Shown here: positions 29,040-38,369 of the stretch, in pieces
Numbering within the stretch: position 1 is the stretch's first letter
How the letters are laid out: every line of letters begins with the position of its first letter
Source of the DNA: Anaerolineae bacterium
GTDB lineage: Bacteria; Chloroflexota; Anaerolineae; Anaerolineales; Anaerolineaceae
Direction of reading: 5' to 3'
Length of the DNA: 64,000 nt
Assembly (NCBI GenBank): GCA_013178095.1
Contig: JABLXK010000002.1
Span: forward strand, 303,324-367,323
Position numbers and translations under genes: made by a program
The notes under the pieces: generated by a model
What the model was told of the DNA's origin: nothing
The model's input: only the letters and a program-made list of their open reading frames with translations
Database searches by the model: none

Positions 29040-29728
29040 ACAATACGCCCGCACGAGGGGCAAAGGAACAAAAGGCTCGTGGAACGCGCCTGCTGGCATT
29101 GGCTGGCGGTCAGAGAGGATCCGCAAGCGGAACAGGAATCATCCTGCAAATGGGCAACTGCCAGCCCATTTTTTGACTTGCGCAGGGTTTCATAGGTATT
29201 TAGGGCGTTTTGGTCGATTTGAGCGACATAAGTCGTTCGTTTAACGTTGAGATTGCGGATAGCTGTTTCAAGATTGCCTTTTTCCGCCGTTAACAAGGAT
29301 TTGGAGGTTTCAAAGGCGGCAATCGCCTGCTTCAAATCAGCTTCACCAGCGCTTTCCTGTGCTTCCGCCTCATCCAGTAACATTAATTTCTCCACCAGTT
29401 TTTGATCGAGATCCTTCAGGATTTTTTCGAGAGAAGCAATTTCCATTTCAAGGCTCTGCAATTCTTTCGGGTTTTGAACTTTCCCGTTATACAGGCTGGC
29501 TTCGCTTTGGCTTTTCTTGACCTTCTTTTGCTGAATGTCCTGATTGATTAAATCAAAATCCGAACGGATTTGTTCGGATTTTGCTCGCAAGTCCGCCAAA
29601 TTATTCCGGGCCGACTCGACCGTTGCGTCCGTTTCGAGAAGCGCGGCAATCTGAAGCAGCCGTTTGCTTGAACGGTATATTTCAGTATCGATACCTTGAA
29701 GCTGGAATAATTGAAAGCCGATGTTCAT
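29027..29728 (-). CDS. Coiled-coil protein with C4-type zinc ribbon
   Basis: Long coiled coil, then CSACGSSLTASQCQQARSTSLLFLCPSCGRIVY. Confidence 0.85.
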   Translation of the reverse strand: MNIGFQLFQLQGIDTEIYRSSKRLLQIAALLETDATVESARNNLADLRAKSEQIRSDFDLINQDIQQKKVKKSQSEASLYNGKVQNPKELQSLEMEIASLEKILKDLDQKLVEKLMLLDEAEAQESAGEADLKQAIAAFETSKSLLTAEKGNLETAIRNLNVKRTTYVAQIDQNALNTYETLRKSKNGLAVAHLQDDSCSACGSSLTASQCQQARSTSLLFLCPSCGRIVYGS

Positions 29729-29820
29729 TTTATGTTATTATCATTTAACCACAGTGATTCTAATTGAAGCTAAGGTATTCGTCCAGCGATTTATAATTAA
29801 CAGGAATTCAACATCAACAT

Positions 29821-30543
29821 TTGGGAGAAGCCATGACAGCGGTGACAGCAAATAAAAAGATACTGGTGGTGGATGATGAAGAACGGATGCTCCGTTTCAT
29901 CCGCCTGAATCTTGAACACGACGGATTCCAGGTGATTGAGGCGGTGAAAGGCCACGAGGCATTGGATAAAATGCGTACCGATATGCCGGATATGATCCTG
30001 CTGGATGTGATGCTGCCGGATTTGGATGGTTTTGAAGTCCTGAAAATGGTGCGGGAAATCAGCAATATCCCGGTGATCATGCTGACGGCCAAAGGCGAAG
30101 AGGATGACCGCGTGCGAGGACTTGAATTGGGCGCGGATGATTACGTTACCAAACCTTTCAGCCCGCGCGAGTTGGTCAGCCGGGTTAAGGCGGTGCTGCG
30201 ACGGGTGGAAACTGAAGGGTCGGTGGAAGTAGATGCCATTCAGGTGGATGATCGACTTAAAATTGACTTCAACCGCAGGGAAATTTGGGTGGAAGGAGAA
30301 CTTGTCAAGCTGCGGCCAACCGAATACCGCCTGTTATATCATTTGGTGCAAAATGCCGGTTGGGTGTTGACCTATGACCAAATTCTCTCAAGAGTATGGG
30401 GATATGAATACCGGGATGAACCGCACTATGTGAGGCTGTACATCAATTACCTGCGGCAAAAACTGGAAAAAGATCCCGCCAATCCGGAATACATCCTGAC
30501 CGAAAGAGGAGTAGGGTATCGTTTTGTAGATTACAAACGATAA
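29821..30543 (+). CDS. OmpR/PhoB-type response regulator (no adjacent histidine kinase)
   Basis: [20 protein letters not shown] phospho-Asp, TAKGEEDD, winged-helix C-terminus. Confidence 0.94.
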   Translation: MGEAMTAVTANKKILVVDDEERMLRFIRLNLEHDGFQVIEAVKGHEALDKMRTDMPDMILLDVMLPDLDGFEVLKMVREISNIPVIMLTAKGEEDDRVRGLELGADDYVTKPFSPRELVSRVKAVLRRVETEGSVEVDAIQVDDRLKIDFNRREIWVEGELVKLRPTEYRLLYHLVQNAGWVLTYDQILSRVWGYEYRDEPHYVRLYINYLRQKLEKDPANPEYILTERGVGYRFVDYKR

Positions 30544-30646
30544 GCCTCTTTTTTGACAGATTTTTAATAAAATGCTTGCGTTTTTCTAACACAGGCATTT
30601 TATATTTAAGCCGAAATTTGAAATAAAACTGAAAGGAGATTTTGAA

Positions 30647-31087
30647 ATGGCTAATCTAATTCGTTGGGATCCCGTAAGGGAAATGGCAGGCATGCGGGAC
30701 GAGATGGATAGAATCTTCAACGATTTCTTCAGCCGCAGCCCTGTCAGTTATGAAGGTATTGGTACAGTCAGCATGGATATGATGCAGACAGACGACGACG
30801 TGATCGTCAAGGCTTCCGTACCGGGTATCAAACCGGAAGATTTGAATATTTCCGTGACCGGAGACCATCTGACCATCCGCGGGGAGATCAAATCCGAAGA
30901 AGAGACCAAGAACGCGGATTATCACCTGCGCGAAATCAAATATGGATCGTTTGCCCGTTCCGTTTTACTGCCCTGTCAGGTAGTTGCCGATAAAGCCAAA
31001 GCGGAATTTGAAAACGGAATGTTGAAATTGGTCCTGCCCAAGGCAGAGGAGACGAAACCGAAGACAATTACTGTTAAGGCGAAATAA
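30647..31087 (+). CDS. Hsp20/alpha-crystallin family small heat-shock protein
   Basis: MANLIRWDPVREMAGMRDEMDRIFNDFF; alpha-crystallin domain with AEFENGMLKLVLPKAEE. Confidence 0.95.
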   Translation: MANLIRWDPVREMAGMRDEMDRIFNDFFSRSPVSYEGIGTVSMDMMQTDDDVIVKASVPGIKPEDLNISVTGDHLTIRGEIKSEEETKNADYHLREIKYGSFARSVLLPCQVVADKAKAEFENGMLKLVLPKAEETKPKTITVKAK

Positions 31088-31186
31088 ACCTTAAATTTAT
31101 GAAAGTCTAATAGTGCCGGCGAATGAGAATACGATAAAATGAACTCATATCGCTGGCACTAAAATTATTAATCAGGAGAGCAAGAG

Positions 31187-31537
31187 ATGAATGAACCAGT
31201 CCATGTTACCGATGCAGCTTTTGAAAAAACCGTACTGCAATCCACGATTCCGGTGGTGGTCGATTTCTGGGCACCGTGGTGCGGGCCTTGTAAAATGGTC
31301 GCACCAATTTTAGACAAGATCGCCAAGGATTATGAAGGAAAATTGATCGTTGCCAAGGTAAACACGGATGAAAATCAGGAATGGGCTGGTCGTTACGGCG
31401 TTCAGGGAATACCGACCATGTTATTCATCGCCGAAGGAAAAGTGCTGCACCGTCAGGTAGGGGCAGTCCCGGAAGGGATGCTGCGCGAAACACTGGGGCA
31501 GTTCCTGGAAGTTGCCGGAAAAAAGCCCGCGGAATAA
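31187..31537 (+). CDS. trxA: Thioredoxin
   Basis: VVVDFWAPWCGPCKMVAPIL; cis-Pro GIPTMLFI. Confidence 0.97.
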   Translation: MNEPVHVTDAAFEKTVLQSTIPVVVDFWAPWCGPCKMVAPILDKIAKDYEGKLIVAKVNTDENQEWAGRYGVQGIPTMLFIAEGKVLHRQVGAVPEGMLRETLGQFLEVAGKKPAE

Positions 31538-31565
31538 CCGCAGGCTGAAAGTTAACTTATCCAAT

Positions 31566-31597
31566 ACAGGCATTCAGCTTTGTAGTTGAATGCCTGT
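31566..31597. terminator. Bidirectional terminator between trxA and murA
   Basis: ACAGGCATTCA-loop-TGAATGCCTGT perfect stem between convergent genes. Confidence 0.7.
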
Positions 31598-32877
31598 TAC
31601 ATTTTTATGCGCTGGATATGGGCGCCCAGCCTGGAAAGTTTCTCATCAATGCGTTCGTAGCCGCGGTCGATCTGTGCGATGCTGCGGATGGAGGAACAGC
31701 CTTCCGCGGAAAGCGCAGCCAGCAGGAGGGACATCCCTGCGCGAATATCGGGACTTTCCATTTTTTCACCATACAAGCGGCTCGGCCCTTGCACAATACA
31801 GCGATGGGGATCGCACAAGATGATATGCGCCCCCATGCCGACCAGTTTATCGGTGAAGAACATTCGGCTGGGATACATCCAGTCGTGGAAGAGTACAGTA
31901 CCTTTGGATTGCGTGGCAACGACAATGGCTATACTCATCAGATCGGTGGGGAAGGCCGGCCATGGCATGACACTGATTTCGGGAATGGCATCTCCCAGAT
32001 CCGGTTCTATTACAAGCGACTGCTTTTTGGGAACAAAGATGTCATTGCCCTTGACCTGCCAATCCACTCCCAGGCGCTGGAACACCAGGCGCACCATGCT
32101 CAGGTATTCAGGCCCGGCATTTTTTATGGTGATTGAGCCATGCGTCACAACCGCGGCCCCGATGAAACTAACCACTTCCAGATAATCCGGGCCGATGGTG
32201 TACTCACCGCCTGACAGGCTGTTTACCCCATTGATCAGCAGGGTGTTCGAACCAATGTGATGAATGTCCGCGCCGATACCCTTCAAAAATGTGCACAGTT
32301 CCTGAATGTGGGGTTCGGAAGCGGCGTTGCGGATGATGCTTTGGCCTTCAGCAGTGACCGCAGCCATGATGGCATTTTCGGTTGCGGTAACGCTGGCTTC
32401 ATCCAGCAGAATTTCGGCGCCTTTCAGCTTCCTGGCTTTGAAAGAAAAATTACGATTGTAGTTGACTTCCGCACCCAGCGCTGTCAATGCCAGGATGTGC
32501 GTGTCGACCCGCCGGCGGCCGATCACATCGCCGCCGGGCGGCGGCAATTCCAACGTGCCGGCGCGGGCGACCATAGGGCCGGCCAGCAGGATGGAAGCGC
32601 GGATCTTCTGGCAAATTTCGGGGTCCAAATCGCGCGGCCGCACCTGATCGGCCTGCACTTCCCAGGTGTGACTGTCGAGGGTAGTGATGGAAACGCCCAG
32701 GCTTTCCAGAAGCGAGCGCATTATGCGCACATCCTCAATGTCCGGCAGATTGCGAAGGATGATTTTTTCTTTGGTCAGCAGGCAGGCAGCCAAAATCGGC
32801 AAGGCTGCATTTTTATTTCCCGCCGGAGTAACTTCACCTGAGAGCGGGAATCCGCCTTCAATCACAAATTTTTCCAA
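31597..32877 (-). CDS. murA: UDP-N-acetylglucosamine 1-carboxyvinyltransferase
   Basis: GNKNAALPILAACLLT, PPGGDVIGRRRVDTHI, PAFPTDLMS. Confidence 0.96.
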   Translation of the reverse strand: MEKFVIEGGFPLSGEVTPAGNKNAALPILAACLLTKEKIILRNLPDIEDVRIMRSLLESLGVSITTLDSHTWEVQADQVRPRDLDPEICQKIRASILLAGPMVARAGTLELPPPGGDVIGRRRVDTHILALTALGAEVNYNRNFSFKARKLKGAEILLDEASVTATENAIMAAVTAEGQSIIRNAASEPHIQELCTFLKGIGADIHHIGSNTLLINGVNSLSGGEYTIGPDYLEVVSFIGAAVVTHGSITIKNAGPEYLSMVRLVFQRLGVDWQVKGNDIFVPKKQSLVIEPDLGDAIPEISVMPWPAFPTDLMSIAIVVATQSKGTVLFHDWMYPSRMFFTDKLVGMGAHIILCDPHRCIVQGPSRLYGEKMESPDIRAGMSLLLAALSAEGCSSIRSIAQIDRGYERIDEKLSRLGAHIQRIKM

Positions 32878-32922
32878 ATCAACACTCCCGATTCCGAATA
32901 TAGTTAATAATTATATGGGAAT

Positions 32923-33960
32923 TTAAAAAGTTTCCGTAACTTTGGATAAACCAACCGGGCTGTCAATATTCAGCCCTTTTTCGAAAGCAAGCTGGCGGGC
33001 AAATAATTGACCAGGCAGTGCGCAGGCGATCGGAGAGATCCATTCAGGAATATCCGAGGGTATCCTGAATCCCAGGTTGCTGTTTTTAAGGATTTCCTGT
33101 CGATTGGAGATAGAAATCAATTCAGCGCCAAGATCGTGCATTTTGTCGGCGAATTCAACCATTTGATCGAACATCTCGCCATACGGGGCAACCAAGATAA
33201 CCGGAAAGCCGGTGTGAACGGCGGCAATGGGACCATGCTTGAAGTCGGCTGATGAATAGGGGACGGTCACAACCCGCGATAATTCTTTGACCTTGAGAGC
33301 CACTTCATAGGCAGTGCAGTAATTGAATCCACGACCGATGACGACACAGTGCTCAATATAGCGGTAGCGGCAGGTACGGGTGTTGGTTTCGTTGGCGTCC
33401 GCAATGATGTTTGCCAGTTTTGAAGGCAGAGCGGCTAATTCATTTCTCCGGTCCTGGTCGCCTGCCAACGCGACCGACAGCATGGCCAATGCCGTCAGAG
33501 AAGCACTATAGGTTTTGGATGCGGCAACGGATTGTTCCTTACCACAGTGAAGCGGGATAACGTAGTCCGCCAGATGGCCCATTGGCGAATCCGGCTCATT
33601 GGTAATGCAGATGGTCGTTTGGCCCTGTTCTTTGGCATGTTCGAGTACCGCCACAATATCGGGAGACACACCGGATTGCGATATACCGATCACCAGGGCA
33701 TTTACCAGTTTCGGCGGTTTTTTATAAACCGTATATAACGAGGGCGTCGCCAGGGCTACCGGAATCTGATTGAAGGCGCCAAGAATATATTGCGCGTATC
33801 TGGCAGCGTTATCGGACGTGCCGCGAGCGGCAATCATCGCATAATTGAACTTTCCCTGAATTTTGGCAGCGATTTTTTCAATTTCACTGTACTCGGAATC
33901 GACCAAATTTTGGATAATATGAGGTTGCTCATTTATCTCTTTGATAAGAATTTCTGACAT
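32923..33960 (-). CDS. SIS-domain sugar isomerase/aminotransferase-like (GlmS C-terminal-like)
   Basis: ARGTSDNAARY, ISQSGVSPDIV, SSADFKHGPIAAV. Confidence 0.88.
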   Translation of the reverse strand: MSEILIKEINEQPHIIQNLVDSEYSEIEKIAAKIQGKFNYAMIAARGTSDNAARYAQYILGAFNQIPVALATPSLYTVYKKPPKLVNALVIGISQSGVSPDIVAVLEHAKEQGQTTICITNEPDSPMGHLADYVIPLHCGKEQSVAASKTYSASLTALAMLSVALAGDQDRRNELAALPSKLANIIADANETNTRTCRYRYIEHCVVIGRGFNYCTAYEVALKVKELSRVVTVPYSSADFKHGPIAAVHTGFPVILVAPYGEMFDQMVEFADKMHDLGAELISISNRQEILKNSNLGFRIPSDIPEWISPIACALPGQLFARQLAFEKGLNIDSPVGLSKVTETF

Positions 33961-34078
33961 TGCTGATCTCCTTGATACCGCCTCTTTTTATTATGAACTG
34001 TGTTAATAGTATCACTAATGGATTAAATATCATCGGGTGTATACTGGAAAAAAACATCATGCGTATCGGAGTCATTAT

Positions 34079-35206
34079 ATGATCACTATTGAAAAGGTTG
34101 ATACCACCTCAAAAAAACAAGTCAACGAGTTTGTAGAATTTCCTTTCAGGATCTATAAAGGGGTCAAGGAATGGGTTCCGCCGATTTTGTCTGATATCAA
34201 ATTGATGCTGAACAGCCAGAAACATCCATTCTATGAGCATTCCGATGCAGAATTTTTTGTTGCCAGAGAAAACGGCGAAATGCTGGGCCGCATCGCGCTG
34301 CTGGAGAATAAGCCCTCAAATAAGTATCATGACAAGAAACAAGCCTGTTTCTATCTGTTTGAATCGGTGGATGATTTCGCGGTCGCCGAAAAACTATTCA
34401 ATTTCGGTTTCGAATGGGCTAAGAAACGCAAATTAAACCACGTACTTGGGCCCAAAGGCCTTTCATCGTTTGACGGGTACGGTTTTCTGGTCGAAGGCTT
34501 TGATAAGCGCCAGATGATGACCATGATGAATTACAACCTGCCTAATTATCCCCAGTTTGCGGAAAAACTTGGCTTCAAAAAAATTGTGGATTGGGTATCC
34601 TGTTATGCGGATATTCCCAATTTCGTTCTACCTGAAAAGGTAAAAGCAGTCGCAGCCCGCGTGGAGGAAATCGGAAAATTCAAAGTGGTGCGTTTCAATA
34701 ATAAGAACGACTTGAAAAAGTGGGCCTGGCGCATCGGTCAAGCGTACAACAAGTCTTTCGTGAATAACTGGGAATATTACCCGCTCACCGATAATGAAAT
34801 CCGGTTCGTGCTGAACAATATCATGGTTGTGGCTGTCCCTGATTTGCTCAAGATCATCACATATAAGGACGAAGCTGTCGGTTTCCTGCTGGCTTTCCCG
34901 GATATTTCAGCCGCACTGCAAAAGTACCAGGGACGCTTGTCGCCCATGGCGCTCATCTCTTACATGCAGGAATTAAAGAAAACCGATTGGGTATCTTTCA
35001 ACGGAATCGGAATTCTTCCGGAATTGCATGGTATGGGCGGAAACGCGCTGCTGTTCAACGAAATCTTCAAATCGGCCAATTCGCATAATTTTAAACATGG
35101 CGAGTTGACCCAGGTGGCTGAAACAGCCAAAGAAATGCGCAAAGACCTTCAAAATTTGGGTGTATTGCCTTATAAAAACCACAGAATCTACGGAAAAGAT
35201 ATCTAA
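34079..35206 (+). CDS. GNAT-like acetyltransferase family protein
   Basis: EFVEFPFRIYKGVKEWVPPI...HSDAEFFVARENGEMLGRIALLEN architecture; ATG at 34079 preferred. Confidence 0.7.
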   Translation: MITIEKVDTTSKKQVNEFVEFPFRIYKGVKEWVPPILSDIKLMLNSQKHPFYEHSDAEFFVARENGEMLGRIALLENKPSNKYHDKKQACFYLFESVDDFAVAEKLFNFGFEWAKKRKLNHVLGPKGLSSFDGYGFLVEGFDKRQMMTMMNYNLPNYPQFAEKLGFKKIVDWVSCYADIPNFVLPEKVKAVAARVEEIGKFKVVRFNNKNDLKKWAWRIGQAYNKSFVNNWEYYPLTDNEIRFVLNNIMVVAVPDLLKIITYKDEAVGFLLAFPDISAALQKYQGRLSPMALISYMQELKKTDWVSFNGIGILPELHGMGGNALLFNEIFKSANSHNFKHGELTQVAETAKEMRKDLQNLGVLPYKNHRIYGKDI

Positions 35207-35231
35207 ATCTTTATTTGTGGTTAATGAATTG

Positions 35232-35268
35232 AAAGCGGCAGTTCGGAATTTGTTAAGACTGCCGCTTT
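35232..35268 (+). terminator. Intrinsic terminator upstream of the Dlt-like operon
   Basis: AAAGCGGCAGT-loop-ACTGCCGCTTT followed by T-run. Confidence 0.8.
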
Positions 35269-35317
35269 TTTATTTATAATAGATACGTTACATTCATACG
35301 GAATGGAGATTTTTATC

Positions 35318-35707
35318 ATGAAGTTGTACAAGTTAATAGCAGCATCAATCGCAATCTTGCTTGCGGTGAGCTCCTGCGGAACCAAGACGACTGCAAATGC
35401 TGCAGATGCCACTTATGCCTACCTGCAAGCCCTGGCATCCAAGGATAAGGATGCTGTGATTTCGTTGACATGCAAAGAGTCGGAAGAACAGGCTATCCTG
35501 GAAGTGGATGCGTTAATGTCAGTGGATGCCGCTTTGAATGACATCCGTTGCGAACAGACCGGCCAGGATGGTGATGAGGTATTGGTAGTTTGCACAGGCA
35601 GCCTGGACCTCACCTATAACAATGAAATCCGCGCCATTGAATTGGATAAGCGCACTTATTCCATGAAGATGGAAGACGGTCAATGGCGGGTTTGCTCCTA
35701 TAAATAA
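35318..35707 (+). CDS. Small lipoprotein, first gene of Dlt-like operon
   Basis: Lipobox LLAVSSC; stop TAA (35705-35707) overlaps the next ATG (35707-35709) as TAATG. Confidence 0.7.
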   Translation: MKLYKLIAASIAILLAVSSCGTKTTANAADATYAYLQALASKDKDAVISLTCKESEEQAILEVDALMSVDAALNDIRCEQTGQDGDEVLVVCTGSLDLTYNNEIRAIELDKRTYSMKMEDGQWRVCSYK

Positions 35708-35820
35708 TGCCGAATCGAAAAGAAGAAAACCTGCTGGCGATCTTGTTGTGCCTGATATTGGTGGGATTGATCATCCTGACAGCAGATAATTCGCCGCTCT
35801 GGATTTACCAGGGTTTTTAA
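35707..35820 (+). CDS. DltX-like single-TM microprotein (37 aa), absent from ORF track
   Basis: MPNRKEENLLAILLCLILVGLIILTADNSPLWIYQGF: one TM helix then C-terminal WIYQGF, like the FIYNEF C-terminus of DltX; TAATG overlaps on both sides; directly upstream of an MBOAT. Confidence 0.8.
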   Translation: MPNRKEENLLAILLCLILVGLIILTADNSPLWIYQGF

Positions 35821-37259
35821 TGACACTGACCCACATCGCCGTTTTTATTATTCTGGCAATAATCACACGGCTTTGGAAGCAAACCGCTGTTTCCGGTTGG
35901 GTGATGATGATTGCCGGCATCATATTTGTGTTTTGGCTGCAGCCGGTGTCTTCCATCCGATCGCTCGAATTTTGGCTGCCGACGGTTTTGTTTGGGATTG
36001 TGATCATTTGCTGGTCAATCGTAACGCCGCCGGAAATTATCCATAAACCGGAAAATAAATGGTCGGTGCTGGCTGCCGGCTTTGTGATTCTACTCATTTC
36101 CGGGTTACGCTATACCGGCATTCAATGGATCTCGAAATTCGTCAATCCACCCGCTATATGGCAAGTCCTGATTTACGGCGCGTTGGTTGCCTGCCTCGCA
36201 TTTGCAATCATTAAGGCATCAGAGGGACGGAAATATTACGCAATCGGGGTTGTCACCACGTTATTAATAATTTTCAGCCTGCTTAAATATCAACCGGCCG
36301 CACTGGAGATCAGCCGGATTTGGCGGCAGCTCAACGGACAATCGACCAAAATCGCCGGTGCATTTGAGTTTACCTGGGTGGGTTATTCCTACTTTGCATT
36401 CCGGTTATTGCACGTGCTGCGCGAATGGCAGCAAGGCCGGCAAAGCATGGCCAATTTTAAAGATTTCATCCTGTACATAACTTTTTTCCCGTCCTTCACA
36501 GCCGGACCGATTGACCGGCTGGAACATTTCCAGAAAGAGTTGGCAACCCGCAACAGCCGTGAAATTAACGAAGACTTTTTAGAAGGCGGCAAACGGATTG
36601 GAAGGGGTTTGTTGTTGAAGTTCATCCTGGCTGACAGCCTGGCGATGATCGCGATCAACCCGGCTTCGGCAACCCAAGTCACTCATAGCGGATGGTTATG
36701 GGTGATGGTTTATGCGTACGCATTCCGCCTGTACTTCGATTTCAGCGGTTATACGGATATTGCGATCGGTATTTCAAGGCTTATGGGGATCAGGCTGCCG
36801 GAAAATTTCAATCGTCCCTATCTGGCTGAAAATGTAACCGTTTTTTGGAACCGCTGGCACATGACATTGACGCAATGGTTCCGCACCTACTATTTCAATC
36901 CGGTTACCCGCTTTCTGCGCTCGCGCGAGAAAGCGCTTCCGGCGGCGGGCATTATTCTTTTCACCCAATTGAGCACCATGATTTTGATCGCCTTATGGCA
37001 TGGGATCAGCCTGAACTTTGTCCTGTGGGGTGTGTGGAACGGAATCGGATTGTTCATCCATAACCGCTGGGCGGAGTGGCAAAAAGATCGCGCAAAACAA
37101 TCCGATAACACTTCCAACCGGGATTTCCCTTCAACGGTGCGCAAGTTCGCCTCCATTTTCGCAACCTTCAATTTCATCGCGTTGGGATGGATCTGGTTTG
37201 CCATTCCGGATTTCAGCACGTCGCTGCGAGTATTCGCGCAATTGTTTGGAGGGCAGTAA
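35820..37259 (+). CDS. MBOAT family O-acyltransferase (DltB/AlgI-like)
   Basis: FWNRWHMTLTQWFRTYYFNPVTRF and LIALWHGISLNFVLWGVWNGIGL catalytic His regions; multi-TM. Confidence 0.93.
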   Translation: MTLTHIAVFIILAIITRLWKQTAVSGWVMMIAGIIFVFWLQPVSSIRSLEFWLPTVLFGIVIICWSIVTPPEIIHKPENKWSVLAAGFVILLISGLRYTGIQWISKFVNPPAIWQVLIYGALVACLAFAIIKASEGRKYYAIGVVTTLLIIFSLLKYQPAALEISRIWRQLNGQSTKIAGAFEFTWVGYSYFAFRLLHVLREWQQGRQSMANFKDFILYITFFPSFTAGPIDRLEHFQKELATRNSREINEDFLEGGKRIGRGLLLKFILADSLAMIAINPASATQVTHSGWLWVMVYAYAFRLYFDFSGYTDIAIGISRLMGIRLPENFNRPYLAENVTVFWNRWHMTLTQWFRTYYFNPVTRFLRSREKALPAAGIILFTQLSTMILIALWHGISLNFVLWGVWNGIGLFIHNRWAEWQKDRAKQSDNTSNRDFPSTVRKFASIFATFNFIALGWIWFAIPDFSTSLRVFAQLFGGQ

Positions 37260-37260
37260 C

Positions 37261-38367
37261 ATGTTCAAAAGCCTGCGCGAATCGGTGGTTGTCCGTATCA
37301 TCGTGAAATCTCTGCTGCTGCTTTTATTGATAAATTACGCATTCATATTGATCATGAACGTCCCAATTGGGAAGCTGAGCCTGTACAACCATTTATTCAC
37401 AGGCAGGGAACGCTTCCCGTTTGGGGAAAATCCGCAAGCATCCTATAACCTGAGCATCTATAACCTGGACGCTATGATTGCATCGCACCAGATTGCGGCA
37501 GTACCCAAAGCGGACGATGAATACCGTGTTTTTGTGGTCGGTGATTCGTCCGTATGGGGTTACCTGCAGCCGCCGGAGAAAACGCTGGCGAGTATGCTGG
37601 ATTTAAAAAAATTGCGCTGTAACGGTAAAACCGTACGCGTTTACAACCTAGGATATCCCAGCCTTTCAATTGTGAAAGACCTGATGATCATCGACAGAAT
37701 AAAAGCGTATGCCCCCGATTTGATCATCTGGATGGTTACACTGGAATCCCTGCCAATCGATTTACAGACTGCCACGCCGCTGGTTGCCAACAATGCGATA
37801 GCCCTCAATCATCTAATCAGTGCTTATGGGTTGGATATACCCCGGCTGAATGTTGATAACAGGAAGTTTTCCCTGATTGGGCGGCGGCGCGAGCTGGCCG
37901 ACCTGATACGCCTGCAATTCTACGGGTTGATGTGGAGCGCTACCGGCATCGACCAGGAATATCCGACCGAATACAATCCGGCGCAGTGTGATTTTGAGGA
38001 AGATTACAGTTTTCACGATTTTAAAAACAACGAACTGGATACCGCGCGGCTCGCAATTAACGTAATCGAAAAAGCGATAGAGTCCAATGATGATTTGGAT
38101 TTCGTCGTGATTAACGAACCGATCCTGGTGAGCAATGGCGTGAACAGCGACATTCGGTATAACTATTATTACCCGCGCTGGGCGTACGACCAGTACCGCG
38201 CGTGGATGGAAAGCGAGATGGAACGCGCCGGGATCGATTATTATGACTTATGGAACCTGGTGCCCGAGAAGCACTTTACCAACAGCGCTATTCATTTGGA
38301 CTACACTGGAGAAGAAATATTAACAGAAAGGATTTCCTCGGTTCTTGAGGATACTTGCAAAAAATAG
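37261..38367 (+). CDS. DltD-like SGNH-fold membrane-anchored protein
   Basis: N-terminal TM; VFVVGDSSVWGYLQPPEKTL block I; YNLGYPSLSIVKDL; C-terminal SAIHLDYTGEEIL His block. ATG 37261 preferred over 37018. Confidence 0.82.
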   Translation: MFKSLRESVVVRIIVKSLLLLLLINYAFILIMNVPIGKLSLYNHLFTGRERFPFGENPQASYNLSIYNLDAMIASHQIAAVPKADDEYRVFVVGDSSVWGYLQPPEKTLASMLDLKKLRCNGKTVRVYNLGYPSLSIVKDLMIIDRIKAYAPDLIIWMVTLESLPIDLQTATPLVANNAIALNHLISAYGLDIPRLNVDNRKFSLIGRRRELADLIRLQFYGLMWSATGIDQEYPTEYNPAQCDFEEDYSFHDFKNNELDTARLAINVIEKAIESNDDLDFVVINEPILVSNGVNSDIRYNYYYPRWAYDQYRAWMESEMERAGIDYYDLWNLVPEKHFTNSAIHLDYTGEEILTERISSVLEDTCKK

Positions 38368-38369
38368 AA

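Noticed and set aside
37018-37260. N-terminal 81 aa of the 37018-38367 ORF
   Set aside because: Overlaps the MBOAT coding region in another frame; ATG 37261 follows the MBOAT stop by one base and starts with a TM anchor.
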